Origin: CAZABP01 sp964483245
GTDB taxonomy: Bacteria > Planctomycetota > UBA1135 > UBA2386
Direction: 5' to 3'
Assembly (NCBI GenBank): GCA_964483245.1
Contig: CAZABP010000068.1
Span: forward strand, 1-21,415
Length of the DNA: 21,415 nt
Shown: piece by piece, positions 6,356 to 14,504 of the stretch
How positions within the stretch are numbered: the stretch's first letter is position 1
Layout of the letters: every line of letters begins with the position of its first letter
Translations under genes and position numbers: made by a program
Notes under the pieces: generated by a model
Told to the model about the DNA's origin: nothing
Seen by the model: only the letters and a program-made list of their open reading frames with translations
Databases searched by the model: none

Positions 6356-7236
6356 GCTCGATCCCGATGGCGCCGAGCCACCGGCTGCTCGCGTACTTCG
6401 AGCTCGGCAAGCTGCGGCTGTCGGCGCTCGCGGTGTTCGCCGTGGCGGCCGGCATGCTGCTCGGCGCGCGCGAACCGGTGGCGCCGCTGCGCCTCGCCGC
6501 GGTGTCGTTCGGCACGCTGCTGGTGGCCGCGGCCGGCAACGCGTGGAACATGTGGCTCGAGCGGGAGCTGGATCTGCGGATGCAGCGCACGCGCGCACGG
6601 CCGCTGCCGAGCGGCCGGCTGCAGCCGCGCGAAGCGCTGCTGTTCGGCGCGGTCGCCGCCGCCGCCGGTCTCGTGCTGGTCGCCGCGGCGGCGAACTGGC
6701 TCGCCACGCTGCTGAGCCTGGTGATCCTGCTCAGCTACGTGTTCGTCTACACGCCGCTGAAGCGGCGCACGACGTTGAACACGATCGTCGGCGCGGTGCC
6801 GGGGGCCCTGCCGCCGGTCGTCGGCTATGCCGCCGCGGCCGGGACCGTGGATGCGCGCGCGTTGGTGCTGTTCCTGATCCTGTACTTCTGGCAGGTGCCG
6901 CATTTCCTGGCGATCGCGTGGCGGTATCGCGACGACTACCGTGCTGCCGACATGCGGATGTTGCCGGTCGAGGACCCGGGCGGGCGGCGCACGTCGACGC
7001 AGATGGTGGTGTGGTGCGCGGCGCTGGTCGTCGCATCGCTGCTCGTGTATCCGATGCGGATCTCGAACCAGCTCTACGTCGTCGCCGCGGCCGCGCTCGG
7101 CGTGGTGTTCTTCGTCGCGACGCTGCTCGCGGCCTGGACGCGGACGGATGCGGCGATGCGGCTGTGCTTCCACGTCTCGATCCTGTATCTGCCGCTGCTG
7201 TTCGCGGTCATGGTGCTCGACCGGGTCGAGGTATGA
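6352..7236 (+). CDS. ctaB: protoheme IX farnesyltransferase (heme O synthase)
   Basis: Membrane prenyltransferase that adds a farnesyl group to heme B to make heme O, the substrate of CtaA. The 294-residue protein has about nine hydrophobic helices. The first allylic-diphosphate site reads N63AWNMWLERELD74LRMQRTRARPLP; the usual first aspartate is Glu (E70xxxD74). The second region is YTPLKRRTTLNTIVGAVPGALPP, followed by YFWQVPHFLAIAWRYRDDY. GTG 6352 overlaps the ctaA stop as GTGA and has AAGGA upstream. An in-frame ATG at 6367 would give 289 residues and cannot be excluded. The product order ctaA-ctaB supports coordinated heme A supply. Confidence 0.94.
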   Translation: MSSIPMAPSHRLLAYFELGKLRLSALAVFAVAAGMLLGAREPVAPLRLAAVSFGTLLVAAAGNAWNMWLERELDLRMQRTRARPLPSGRLQPREALLFGAVAAAAGLVLVAAAANWLATLLSLVILLSYVFVYTPLKRRTTLNTIVGAVPGALPPVVGYAAAAGTVDARALVLFLILYFWQVPHFLAIAWRYRDDYRAADMRMLPVEDPGGRRTSTQMVVWCAALVVASLLVYPMRISNQLYVVAAAALGVVFFVATLLAAWTRTDAAMRLCFHVSILYLPLLFAVMVLDRVEV

Positions 7237-8147
7237 GCGCCGTCACGGCGCGTGGCGTCGGGTTCCGCTATGGCACGCGCGTTGCGCTCGAAGACGTGTC
7301 GTTCGCAGTCCCGCGTGGCACGGTGCACGCGTTCCTCGGCCCGAACGGATCGGGGAAGTCGACGCTGTTCAAGCTGCTGGCGACCGCGTATCCGCTGCCG
7401 CGCGGTGAGGTCACGCTGCTCGGGCTCGACCTGCAGCGGGACCGTGCGGCGCTGCGGCGGAGGATCGGCGTCGTGTTCCAGTCGCCGGCGCTCGATCGCA
7501 AGCTGACGGTCGCGCAGAACCTGTGGTACGGCGGGCGGATGTACGGGCTAGGCGGGGCGGCGCTGCGGGTGCGGATTGCGGAGTTGCTGGCGGCGACCGG
7601 GCTCGGTGATCGCGCGGGGGAGCGGGTGGAGCGGTTGTCCGGCGGGCTGAAGCGGCGCGCCGAGCTGGCCAAGGGACTGCTGCACGGACCGGAGCTGTTG
7701 CTGCTCGACGAGCCGAGCACCGGGCTCGATCCGGGAGCGCGCGCGGATCTGTGGCGGCTGCTGCGTGGGCTGGATGGGGTGACCGTGCTGTTCACGACGC
7801 ACCTGATGGAGGAGGCGGAGCAGGCGGACGCGGTCACGATCCTGCACGAAGGGCGCGTCGTCGCGGCCGGGGCGCCGGCGGCGCTCCGCGCGTCGTTGTC
7901 CGGCGAGGTGCTCGAGGTCGAAACGACCGAGCCGGCGCTGCTCGCGGCAGCGATCGAGGCGCAGTTCGGGGTCGCCACGCGCGTCGCCGGCGGGACCGTG
8001 CGCGTGCAGGGGGGCGGGGTGCCGGATCTCGTGCCGCGGCTGATGGCGGAGCAGGGTGCGCGGATCGTGCAGTTGAACCTGCACCGGCCGTCGCTCGAGG
8101 ACGTGTTCATGGAGAAGACCGGGCATCGCTTCTGGGGGGACGCGTGA
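7233..8147 (+). CDS. ABC transporter ATP-binding protein (DrrA/CcmA-like)
   Basis: ATPase subunit of an ABC-2 type exporter, 304 residues. The order of motifs is standard: Walker A GPNGSGKST (36-44), Q-loop VFQSP (81-85), signature LSGGLKRR (135-142), Walker B LLLLDEPSTGLD (155-166), and switch histidine TTH190. Residues about 215-304 form a C-terminal extension ending in SLEDVFMEKTGHRF, typical of drug/NodI-type exporters. The ATG overlaps the ctaB stop (ATGA), and its own stop overlaps the permease start, so the pair is translationally coupled to heme A synthesis genes. Substrate unknown. Context suggests a role in oxidase assembly, for example handling heme, copper or another factor. Confidence 0.92.
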   Translation: MSAVTARGVGFRYGTRVALEDVSFAVPRGTVHAFLGPNGSGKSTLFKLLATAYPLPRGEVTLLGLDLQRDRAALRRRIGVVFQSPALDRKLTVAQNLWYGGRMYGLGGAALRVRIAELLAATGLGDRAGERVERLSGGLKRRAELAKGLLHGPELLLLDEPSTGLDPGARADLWRLLRGLDGVTVLFTTHLMEEAEQADAVTILHEGRVVAAGAPAALRASLSGEVLEVETTEPALLAAAIEAQFGVATRVAGGTVRVQGGGVPDLVPRLMAEQGARIVQLNLHRPSLEDVFMEKTGHRFWGDA

Positions 8148-8938
8148 TGCTGGCCGCGACCGGGGCGCTCGCGCGGCGCGAGCTCGTGCGGTTCCTCAAG
8201 GACCGCGCGCGCGTGACCAGCTCACTCGGGCAGCCGATCCTGTTCTGGTTGCTGTTCGCGGGTGCGCTGCGTCAGGTGCGGCTCGGCGTGGCCGGGGCGG
8301 ATTGGAGCGGGATCGGGTACGGGGAGTACTTCTTCGTCGGGACGCTCGCGATGATCGCGCTGTTCACGGCCGTGTTCGCGACGATCACTGTCATCGAGGA
8401 CCGCAAGGAGGGGTTCCTGCAGGGTGTGCTCGTGAGCCCGGCGCCGCGGGCCGCGATCGCACTCGGCAAGGTCTTCGGTGGCACCGCGCTGGCGATGATC
8501 CACTGCGCCCTGTTCCTGGCGCTCGCGCCGCTGGCGGGGATCGGGCTGACATTCGCGAGCACGCTCGGCGCGGTCGGCGTGCTGCTGCTGCTCGCGTTCG
8601 CGCTGACGTCGCTCGGGTATGCGCTGGCGTGGGTCATGGACAGCACTGCCGGCTACCACGGGATCATGATGCTGGTGCTGATGCCGATGTGGCTGCTGTC
8701 CGGGGCGATGTTCCCCGTGCAGGGGGCGCATCCAGTCCTCGGCGCCGTCATGGCCGCGAACCCGCTGACGTATGGCGTCGCCGCGCTGCGGCGCGCGTTC
8801 TACAGCGGCGACGCGACCATCCTGCACGGGCTGCCGTCCGCCGGGCTCGCGCTGGGGATCACGGTCGCCTTCGCCGCCGTGGCGTTCCTGCTCGCCGTTC
8901 TCGTCACGCTGCGCCGGACCGTCCGCGATGCCACCTGA
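8147..8938 (+). CDS. ABC-2 type transporter permease
   Basis: Membrane partner of the preceding ATPase, 263 residues with about six hydrophobic helices. ALARRELVRFLKDRARV at the N-terminus and the cytoplasmic motif VIEDRKEGFLQGVLVSPAPR (about 85-104) are typical of the ABC-2 family, as is LMPMWLLSGAMFPVQGAHP (about 180-198). The start codon shares one base with the ATPase stop (TGATG). The downstream DUF420 gene begins 11 bases before this stop. Together these overlaps indicate one transcript and equal expression with the oxidase-assembly genes. Confidence 0.9.
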   Translation: MLAATGALARRELVRFLKDRARVTSSLGQPILFWLLFAGALRQVRLGVAGADWSGIGYGEYFFVGTLAMIALFTAVFATITVIEDRKEGFLQGVLVSPAPRAAIALGKVFGGTALAMIHCALFLALAPLAGIGLTFASTLGAVGVLLLLAFALTSLGYALAWVMDSTAGYHGIMMLVLMPMWLLSGAMFPVQGAHPVLGAVMAANPLTYGVAALRRAFYSGDATILHGLPSAGLALGITVAFAAVAFLLAVLVTLRRTVRDAT

Positions 8939-9350
8939 AGTCGTCTCGCTGCTGCCGCATCTGAATGCCACGCTGAACGCCTGCGCATTCGTGCTGATCG
9001 TCGCCGGCCTCATCGCGATCAAGCGCCGCCGCGAGCGCCTGCACATCAAGCTGATGCTCAGCGCCACCGCCGTCTCCGCTGCGTTCCTGGCCAGCTACCT
9101 CACCTACCATCTCTCCGCGCCGCCCGTGAAGTTCACCCACCAGGGCTGGCTGCGCGCCGTGTACTTCCCTCTGCTGATCAGCCACATCGTGCTCGCTGCC
9201 GTGCAGGTCCCGCTGATCCTGCTCACCATCTGGTCCGGCCTCAAAGACCGCCGCGCCCGCCACCGCCGCCTCGCGCGCATCACCGCGCCGATCTGGCTGT
9301 ACGTCTCCGTCACGGGCGTGATCGTCTACCTGATGCTCTACCGCCTCTAG
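8928..9350 (+). CDS. DUF420 membrane protein (CtaM-like oxidase assembly factor)
   Basis: Integral membrane protein of 140 residues with four hydrophobic helices. It fits the DUF420/CtaM family, which is required for maturation of heme A-containing oxidases in Bacillus and Staphylococcus. Histidines sit at family-like places: H11 in LPHLNATLN, H39, H61 in YLTYH, H86 in LLISHIVLA, and H112 in RHRRLARITAPIWLYVSVTG, followed by VIVYLMLY. These could bind heme or copper. ATG 8928 overlaps the permease by 11 bp. It is the last gene of the ctaA-ctaB-ABC chain, and a 64-bp palindrome begins one base after its stop codon. Confidence 0.87.
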   Translation: MPPEVVSLLPHLNATLNACAFVLIVAGLIAIKRRRERLHIKLMLSATAVSAAFLASYLTYHLSAPPVKFTHQGWLRAVYFPLLISHIVLAAVQVPLILLTIWSGLKDRRARHRRLARITAPIWLYVSVTGVIVYLMLYRL

Positions 9351-9351
9351 T

Positions 9352-9415
9352 CCGCCGCGTAGGTGTCTGACACCGGGTGTACCGGTACACCAGGTGTCAG
9401 ACACCTACGCGGCGG
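9352..9415. repeat. 64-bp near-perfect palindrome, REP-pair-like
   Basis: The arms of 32 bp pair completely except for one position (9375 against 9392). Each outer half contains GTAGGTGTCTGACACC (left at 9359-9374; right at 9393-9408 as its reverse complement). The centre is TGTACCGGTACA (9378-9389). GTAG placed directly before a short hairpin, twice in inverted orientation, is the layout of a REP pair (BIME). It starts one base after the DUF420 stop and ends 64 bp before recN. It could also end transcription of the oxidase operon. A half copy is at 20803-20840. Confidence 0.92.
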
Positions 9416-9479
9416 CGTTCGCGCGCGCGGATTTCTTTCCCGGAGTGCGCTGCGCCGTTGCCATGATGCGCCGCGAGCC

Positions 9480-11189
9480 ATGCTGCAGGCGCTTCACATC
9501 CGCGACCTCGCGTTGATCGAACAGGCCGAGCTGCGGCTCGGCCCCGGGCTGAACGTGGTCTCTGGCGAGACCGGCGGCGGCAAGTCGTTGATCGTCCGCG
9601 CGTTGGAGCTGCTGCGCGGCGAGAAGGCCCCCGCTGGCCTGGTGCGCCACGGCGCCGACGAGTTGCAGGTGGATGGCGAGTTCCGCCTGGAGCCAGGGGC
9701 GCGATCGGCCGCCGTGCGCGCGCGCGTCGAGGAGCTGGTGGGCGCCCCGCTGGACGAAGACCTGCTGCTCGTGACGCGCCACGTCGACACGCAGGGGCGC
9801 AGCCGCGTGCGGATCCAAGGTCGCCCGAGCACGCTGACGGCGCTGAAGGAGATCGGCGCGCATCTGCTCGAGATCCTCGGCCAGGGCGGCTCGACGGCGC
9901 TGATGCGGCCCGGGATCCAGGCGGAGACGCTCGATCACTTCGCCCGCTGCACGGAGCTGCGCCTGCGGTTCGCGGCGGCGCTCGGCGTGGCGCGCACGGC
10001 CGACGCGCGGCTGCAGCGCGCGAGCGGCGAGGAGCGGGCGCGCGCGCAACGACTCGACTTCCTGCGCTTCCAGCTCGCGGCGATGCAGGAGCTGCGCCTG
10101 GAACCGGGCGAAGTCGCGCGCCTCGACGCCGAGCACGCGCTGCTCGCCCACCAGGACCGGCTGCGCGGCTGGCTGTCTGAAGCCGCCGACGCCCTGCAGG
10201 ACGCCGACGCGAACGCAACCGACCTGGTCGCGCGCGCCGCCCGCGCGATCGGCGCCGCGGCGCGGATCGACGCCGAGCTCGCGCCGGCCGCCGCCGCACT
10301 CGCCGAGATCGAAGCCCTGCTCGGCGACGCCGTCCGCGGGATCCAGTCCGGCCTGGCGCGGCTCGAGCTCGACCCCGCGCGCCTGGCCGAAGTCGAGGAC
10401 CGGATCGCCGAGCTCCGGCGCGGGCTCGCGCGCTTCGGTCCGACCGAGGCGGAGTTCCTCGCCGCGCTCACCGCGTTGCGCACCGAGCTGTCCGAGCTCG
10501 AGGAGGGCGCCGGCAGTCCGGCCGCGCTCGAACGCGAGCTGCAGGCCGCACACCGCGAGCTCACGACCGCCGGCGAGCAGCTCCAGACCGCTCGCCGCAA
10601 GGCCGCGCCGCGCTTCGCCACCGCCGTCGAGCGCGAGCTCGCAGCCCTCGGGATGCCCGGCACGCGGCTGCGCGTCGCACTCGCGGACCCGGACCCGGCC
10701 ACGCTGCTCACAGCCGCGACCGAATCCGGCCCGGCGCCGGTCGAGCTCGAGGTCCGCATCAACACCGGCGAACAGTTCCGCAGCCTCGCCGCGACCGCTT
10801 CCGGCGGCGAGCTCGCCCGGCTCGTGCTCGCGATCAAGAAGTGCCTCGCCGACCAGGACCGCGTCCCGTTCGTCGTGTTCGACGAGATCGACGCCGAGAT
10901 CGGCGGCCGCCTCGGCCTGCAGGTCGGCCGCAAGCTCCGCGAAGTCGCGCAGCACCACCAGCTGCTGATCGTCACGCACCTGCCGCAGGTGGCCGTGTTC
11001 GCGAATGCGCACTTCCTCGTCGGCAAGCAGGTCCGCGGCGGTCGCACGCGCACGCAGGTGCAGCGGCTCGACGCCGCCGGCATCGAGCGCGAGCTCGCCG
11101 CGATGTCGACCGGTGATGGCGCCGACGCCGATGCGATCACGCAGGCCCGCCACCTGCTCGCGCGTGCACAGGATGCAACCGAGGCGTGA
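9480..11189 (+). CDS. recN: DNA repair protein RecN
   Basis: SMC-like ATPase of double-strand break repair, acting with RecA on the nucleoid; 569 residues, standard length. The N-terminus LQALHIRDLALIEQAELRL leads to Walker A GETGGGKS (29-36), where the third-last Gly replaces the more common Ala. The middle (about 155-360) is rich in Ala, Glu, Arg and Leu and fits the short coiled-coil arms. The C-terminal half has the signature S441-G-G-E-L, Walker B FVVFD468EID and the HLPQVAVFANAH motif. ATG 9480 is selected from the conserved N-terminus. No clear ribosome binding site precedes it. CATGAT (9462-9467) could be a -10 element just upstream. Confidence 0.95.
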   Translation: MLQALHIRDLALIEQAELRLGPGLNVVSGETGGGKSLIVRALELLRGEKAPAGLVRHGADELQVDGEFRLEPGARSAAVRARVEELVGAPLDEDLLLVTRHVDTQGRSRVRIQGRPSTLTALKEIGAHLLEILGQGGSTALMRPGIQAETLDHFARCTELRLRFAAALGVARTADARLQRASGEERARAQRLDFLRFQLAAMQELRLEPGEVARLDAEHALLAHQDRLRGWLSEAADALQDADANATDLVARAARAIGAAARIDAELAPAAAALAEIEALLGDAVRGIQSGLARLELDPARLAEVEDRIAELRRGLARFGPTEAEFLAALTALRTELSELEEGAGSPAALERELQAAHRELTTAGEQLQTARRKAAPRFATAVERELAALGMPGTRLRVALADPDPATLLTAATESGPAPVELEVRINTGEQFRSLAATASGGELARLVLAIKKCLADQDRVPFVVFDEIDAEIGGRLGLQVGRKLREVAQHHQLLIVTHLPQVAVFANAHFLVGKQVRGGRTRTQVQRLDAAGIERELAAMSTGDGADADAITQARHLLARAQDATEA

Positions 11190-11238
11190 GCCTCCTGCGT
11201 AGACCGTCTCCGCACGCCCGGTTAGCTTGCGCCCGTCG

Positions 11239-12198
11239 ATGCCCGCGCCGATTCCGACCCTGCTCGAACGCAAGGTGTTGCCGAAGCTCTGGGGCGGGCG
11301 GCACCTCGAATCCCTGCTCGGGATCCCGCTCCCGCGCGGCGAGGCGGTCGGCGAGACCTGGGAGGTCTACGACCGCCCCGACGGCGCGAGCCGCCTGCGT
11401 GGCACCGACACGACGTTGCACGAGCTGATGCAGCACGATCCGCAGGCCCTGCTCGGGCGCGGCATCGAGCCGACGCCGCAGGGGCGCTTCCCGCTGCTGA
11501 TCAAGTTCCTCGATGCGGCGCAGGCGCTGTCGATCCAGGTCCATCCCGACGACGACGCCGCCGCGGCCGCCGGGGACTGGGGCAAGCACGAGGCCTGGAT
11601 CGTGCTCGCTGCCGGACCGAACGCCCGCATCCTCTGCGGGCTGCGCGATGGCGTCACGCCGGAGCAGCTCGCCGCGGTCGCCGGCACGCCGGCCGTCGCC
11701 GACCTGCTGCGTGAGATCCGCCCGCGCGCCGGCGACGCGATCCCGGTGCCCGCCGGCACCGTGCACTCGATCGGCCCCGATGTCGTGCTCTACGAGATCC
11801 AACAGAACTCGGACGTCACGCTGCGCCTGTGGGACTGGGGTCGCCCGCGTGAGCTGCACACCGACGCGGCGCGCGCCGTGATCCGCGCGACGCCTGCCGG
11901 AGTGCCGGCGACGCCGCAGCCGACCGACGATGGCGGCACCTGGCTGCTGCGCGAGAAGCACTTCGCCGTGCGCCGTTACCAGATCGCCGGCCCGCGCACG
12001 CTCGAGACCGGCGGCACCTGCAAGATCCTGACGATGCTGCGCGGTCGTGGCGCGCTCGGCTGGCGCAGTCTCGGGGAGCATGCGCCGTTGCCGCTGCAGT
12101 CCGGCGACAGCGTGCTCGTCCCGGCCTGTGTCGAAACCGTGTTCCTGTCGCCGATCGGCAGCCTCGACCTGCTGTGGGCGGAGCCACGCCGGAGCTGA
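11239..12198 (+). CDS. manA: mannose-6-phosphate isomerase, class I
   Basis: Zinc-dependent cupin that interconverts mannose-6-phosphate and fructose-6-phosphate, supplying mannose for glycans; 319 residues, the size of the short bacterial form. Zinc ligands are Q100 and H102 in SIQVHPDD, E118 in KHEAW, and H176 in AGTVHSIG. The nearby YEIQQNSDVTLRLWDWGR carries the conserved arginine region. ATG 11239 is preferred to an in-frame TTG at 11227. TTAGCTT (11222-11228), 11 bases upstream, may be a -10 box with a very short leader. It lies 49 bp after recN and 3 bp before the pseudouridine synthase, so it probably opens a four-gene unit. Confidence 0.92.
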   Translation: MPAPIPTLLERKVLPKLWGGRHLESLLGIPLPRGEAVGETWEVYDRPDGASRLRGTDTTLHELMQHDPQALLGRGIEPTPQGRFPLLIKFLDAAQALSIQVHPDDDAAAAAGDWGKHEAWIVLAAGPNARILCGLRDGVTPEQLAAVAGTPAVADLLREIRPRAGDAIPVPAGTVHSIGPDVVLYEIQQNSDVTLRLWDWGRPRELHTDAARAVIRATPAGVPATPQPTDDGGTWLLREKHFAVRRYQIAGPRTLETGGTCKILTMLRGRGALGWRSLGEHAPLPLQSGDSVLVPACVETVFLSPIGSLDLLWAEPRRS

Positions 12199-12201
12199 GC
12201 C

Positions 12202-13149
12202 ATGGCTGCGCGCAAACCCTCCCGCCCCGGATCCGGCCGACCCCCACGCAAGCCCTCGCGCAAGCCACCGCGCAAGCCGGCCCGCCCCACCTCCGGCCGG
12301 CGCGGTCCGGAGCCGCGCGGCAAACCGGCTCGCACCCAGGCCCCGGGCCGTCGCCCGCCGCGCCGCCCGAAGTCCCGCCCCCCGATCCGCGTCGAGCCGC
12401 TGCCGGGCGCAGCCCCGCTCGAACCAGGAATCCGGCTGAACCGCTTCCTGGCCGCGAGCGGCGTCTGCAGCCGCCGCGCCGCCGATTCGTACATCACCGG
12501 CGGGCGCGTCGCCGTGAACGGCCGCGTCATCCGCGAGCTCGGCACTCGCATCGATCCCGAGCAGGACGAGGTGCGCTGCGACGGCGTGCGCGTGCGCCCC
12601 GAGAAGCCGGTCTACGTGCTGTTCAACAAGCCGAAGGACGTCGTCTGCACCAACGCGCGCTACGAGCAGCGCCGCCGCGTGGTCGACTTCATGCCGGAGG
12701 TGCGCGGGCGCATCTACACGATCGGCCGCCTCGACGCCGAGTCGGAGGGCCTGATCCTGCTGACCAACGATGGGGACTTCGCGCAGGCGATCGCGCATCC
12801 GAGCCACGAGGTGCCGAAGACCTATGCCGTGCTGATCCGCGGCCGGCTCACGCCCGAGCACCTGACCAAGGCGCGCGGCGGCGTCTGGCTCGCGGAAGGC
12901 CGCACCGGCGGCATGCAGCTCCGCATCGAACGCCAGGGCGGTGACCGCACGTTCCTGCACGTGACGTTGCGCGAAGGACGCAACCGCGAGATCCGGCGCG
13001 TGTTCGGCAAGCTCGGCTATCCGGTCACCGCACTGAAGCGGATCCGGATCGGCAAGCTGACGCTGCACGGCCTCGGCGTCGGCAAGTGGCGCTTCCTGAC
13101 GCCGGATGAAGTCGAGTCGCTGCGCACGCTCGCGCAGACCGGAGAGTGA
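12202..13149 (+). CDS. rluB: RluB/RsuA-family 23S/16S rRNA pseudouridine synthase
   Basis: Isomerises uridine to pseudouridine in ribosomal RNA; 315 residues. Residues 1-65 are a low-complexity Arg/Lys/Pro-rich extension (repeated KPSRKPP-like units), probably disordered and RNA-binding. The S4 domain follows (IRLNRFLAASGVCSRRAAD, about 77-125). The catalytic domain has the motif GRLD178AESEGLILLTNDGD, then KTYAV and REGRNREIRRVF. The family is certain; the choice of RluB over RsuA, RluE or RluF is a best guess. The start is fixed by GGAG upstream and only a 3-bp gap after manA. Linkage to two M16 peptidases suggests a shared transcript. Confidence 0.88.
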   Translation: MAARKPSRPGSGRPPRKPSRKPPRKPARPTSGRRGPEPRGKPARTQAPGRRPPRRPKSRPPIRVEPLPGAAPLEPGIRLNRFLAASGVCSRRAADSYITGGRVAVNGRVIRELGTRIDPEQDEVRCDGVRVRPEKPVYVLFNKPKDVVCTNARYEQRRRVVDFMPEVRGRIYTIGRLDAESEGLILLTNDGDFAQAIAHPSHEVPKTYAVLIRGRLTPEHLTKARGGVWLAEGRTGGMQLRIERQGGDRTFLHVTLREGRNREIRRVFGKLGYPVTALKRIRIGKLTLHGLGVGKWRFLTPDEVESLRTLAQTGE

Positions 13150-13154
13150 CCCGC

Positions 13155-14504
13155 ATGCAGCAAGACGTCCACGAGATCCAGTTCCAAAACGGTTTCCGCG
13201 CGCTGCTGCTCGAGCGCCGCGCGCTGCCGGTCGTCGCCTCGATGATCTGGTATCAGGTCGGCTCGCGCGACGAGCGCCCGGGCGAGACCGGGTTGTCGCA
13301 CTTCCTCGAGCACATGATGTTCAAGGGGACCGATCGCTATGCGAAGGGGACGATCGATCTGACGACGGCGAAGCTCGGCGGCAACAACAACGCATTCACC
13401 GACAACGACGTCACGGCGTATTACTTCTCCCTCGCATCCGACCGCTGGGAGGCCGCGCTCGAGATCGAGGCGAACCGGATGCACCACTGCCTGCTCGATC
13501 CGGCCGAGTTCGAGGCGGAGAAGAGCGTCGTGCTCGAAGAGCTCGCGATGGGGGAGGACGACCCGTGGCGCCGCGTCTACCACGGCCTCGAGTCCCTGGC
13601 GTATCAGGTGCATCCGTACCACCACCCGGTCATCGGCTGGCGCGAGGACCTCGAGCGGGTCGGGGTCGATGGGATGCGCGCCTACTACCGGCGTCACTAC
13701 GGACCGAACCGCGCGTTCCTGGTCGTCGTCGGCGACTTCGCGACCGATGCGACCGTGCGCAGGATCGAGGAGCTGTTCGGCCAGCTGCCGGCCAGCGCCG
13801 AGCCGCGCGCGCCGGTGTTGAGCGAGCCGCCGCAGCAGGGGGAACGCCGCGCGATGCTGCGCGCGCCGGGCGACGTGAGCCGGATCGCACTCGCGGTCAA
13901 CACCTGCACGCTCGGCGAAGAGGACGACTTCGTGCTGGACGTGATCTCGGTCCTGCTCGGCTCCGGCAAGACGAGCCGGCTGTACCGGCGGCTCGTGCTC
14001 GACGAGGAGGTCGCGAGCAACCTGTCGGTCTACAACGAAGTGCGGCGCGAACCGGGGTTGTTCTGGATCAGCGCCGAGCTGGTCGGCGGCGCGCGGCCGG
14101 AGCGGGTCGAAGCGCTGATCCGCGAAGAGATCGCCAAGCTGATCCAGGGTCCGATCAAGCCGGCCGAGCTGGCCCGCGCGCGGATGCATCTGCGCTCCGG
14201 CTTTCTGTTCGAGTCGGAGACGGCGCTCGACACGGCGACGCGGCTGGGGCGCTTCGAGTCGCTCGGCAAGCAGGGCTGGCGTCTGCTGCAGAACGTGCTC
14301 GACCGCTACGCGCAGATCGGGCCGCAGCAGGTGCGTGGTGTCGCCGAGCGCTGGTTCCGCGAGGACGGCTGGAACGTCGTCTGGTCGGTGCCGCACGGGG
14401 CGAAGGCTGCGGCCGCGACGGCGGCGCGACCGCGCCCGCGCATGGCGAAGTCCAAGCGCAAGCCGGCAGGCAAGCGCCGCGCCGCGGCGCGGAGGTCGCG
14501 ATGA
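13155..14504 (+). CDS. M16 family zinc peptidase, catalytic subunit type
   Basis: Zinc metallopeptidase of the pitrilysin/processing-peptidase family, 449 residues. The inverted zinc motif H49-F-L-E52-H53 lies in GLSHFLEHMMFKGTDRY, and the third ligand is expected at E128 or E129 in SVVLEEL. A second, inactive-type domain follows (ISVLLGSGKTSRLYRRLV, about 280). Residues about 420-449 are a basic low-complexity tail rich in Ala, Arg and Lys, unusual for the family. No signal peptide is seen, so it is probably cytoplasmic. ATG 13155 has GGAGAG eight bases upstream; a GTG at 13146 overlapping the previous stop is the alternative. Its stop overlaps the next gene by ATGA. Confidence 0.92.
   Translation: MQQDVHEIQFQNGFRALLLERRALPVVASMIWYQVGSRDERPGETGLSHFLEHMMFKGTDRYAKGTIDLTTAKLGGNNNAFTDNDVTAYYFSLASDRWEAALEIEANRMHHCLLDPAEFEAEKSVVLEELAMGEDDPWRRVYHGLESLAYQVHPYHHPVIGWREDLERVGVDGMRAYYRRHYGPNRAFLVVVGDFATDATVRRIEELFGQLPASAEPRAPVLSEPPQQGERRAMLRAPGDVSRIALAVNTCTLGEEDDFVLDVISVLLGSGKTSRLYRRLVLDEEVASNLSVYNEVRREPGLFWISAELVGGARPERVEALIREEIAKLIQGPIKPAELARARMHLRSGFLFESETALDTATRLGRFESLGKQGWRLLQNVLDRYAQIGPQQVRGVAERWFREDGWNVVWSVPHGAKAAAATAARPRPRMAKSKRKPAGKRRAAARRSR

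Noticed and set aside
9405..11273. 622-residue minus-strand ORF
   Set aside because: It is antisense to recN, which has full Walker A, signature and Walker B motifs.
11137..13068. 643-residue minus-strand ORF
   Set aside because: It is antisense to manA and rluB, which have clear motifs. The composition is Arg/Ala/Asp-rich without any recognisable domain.
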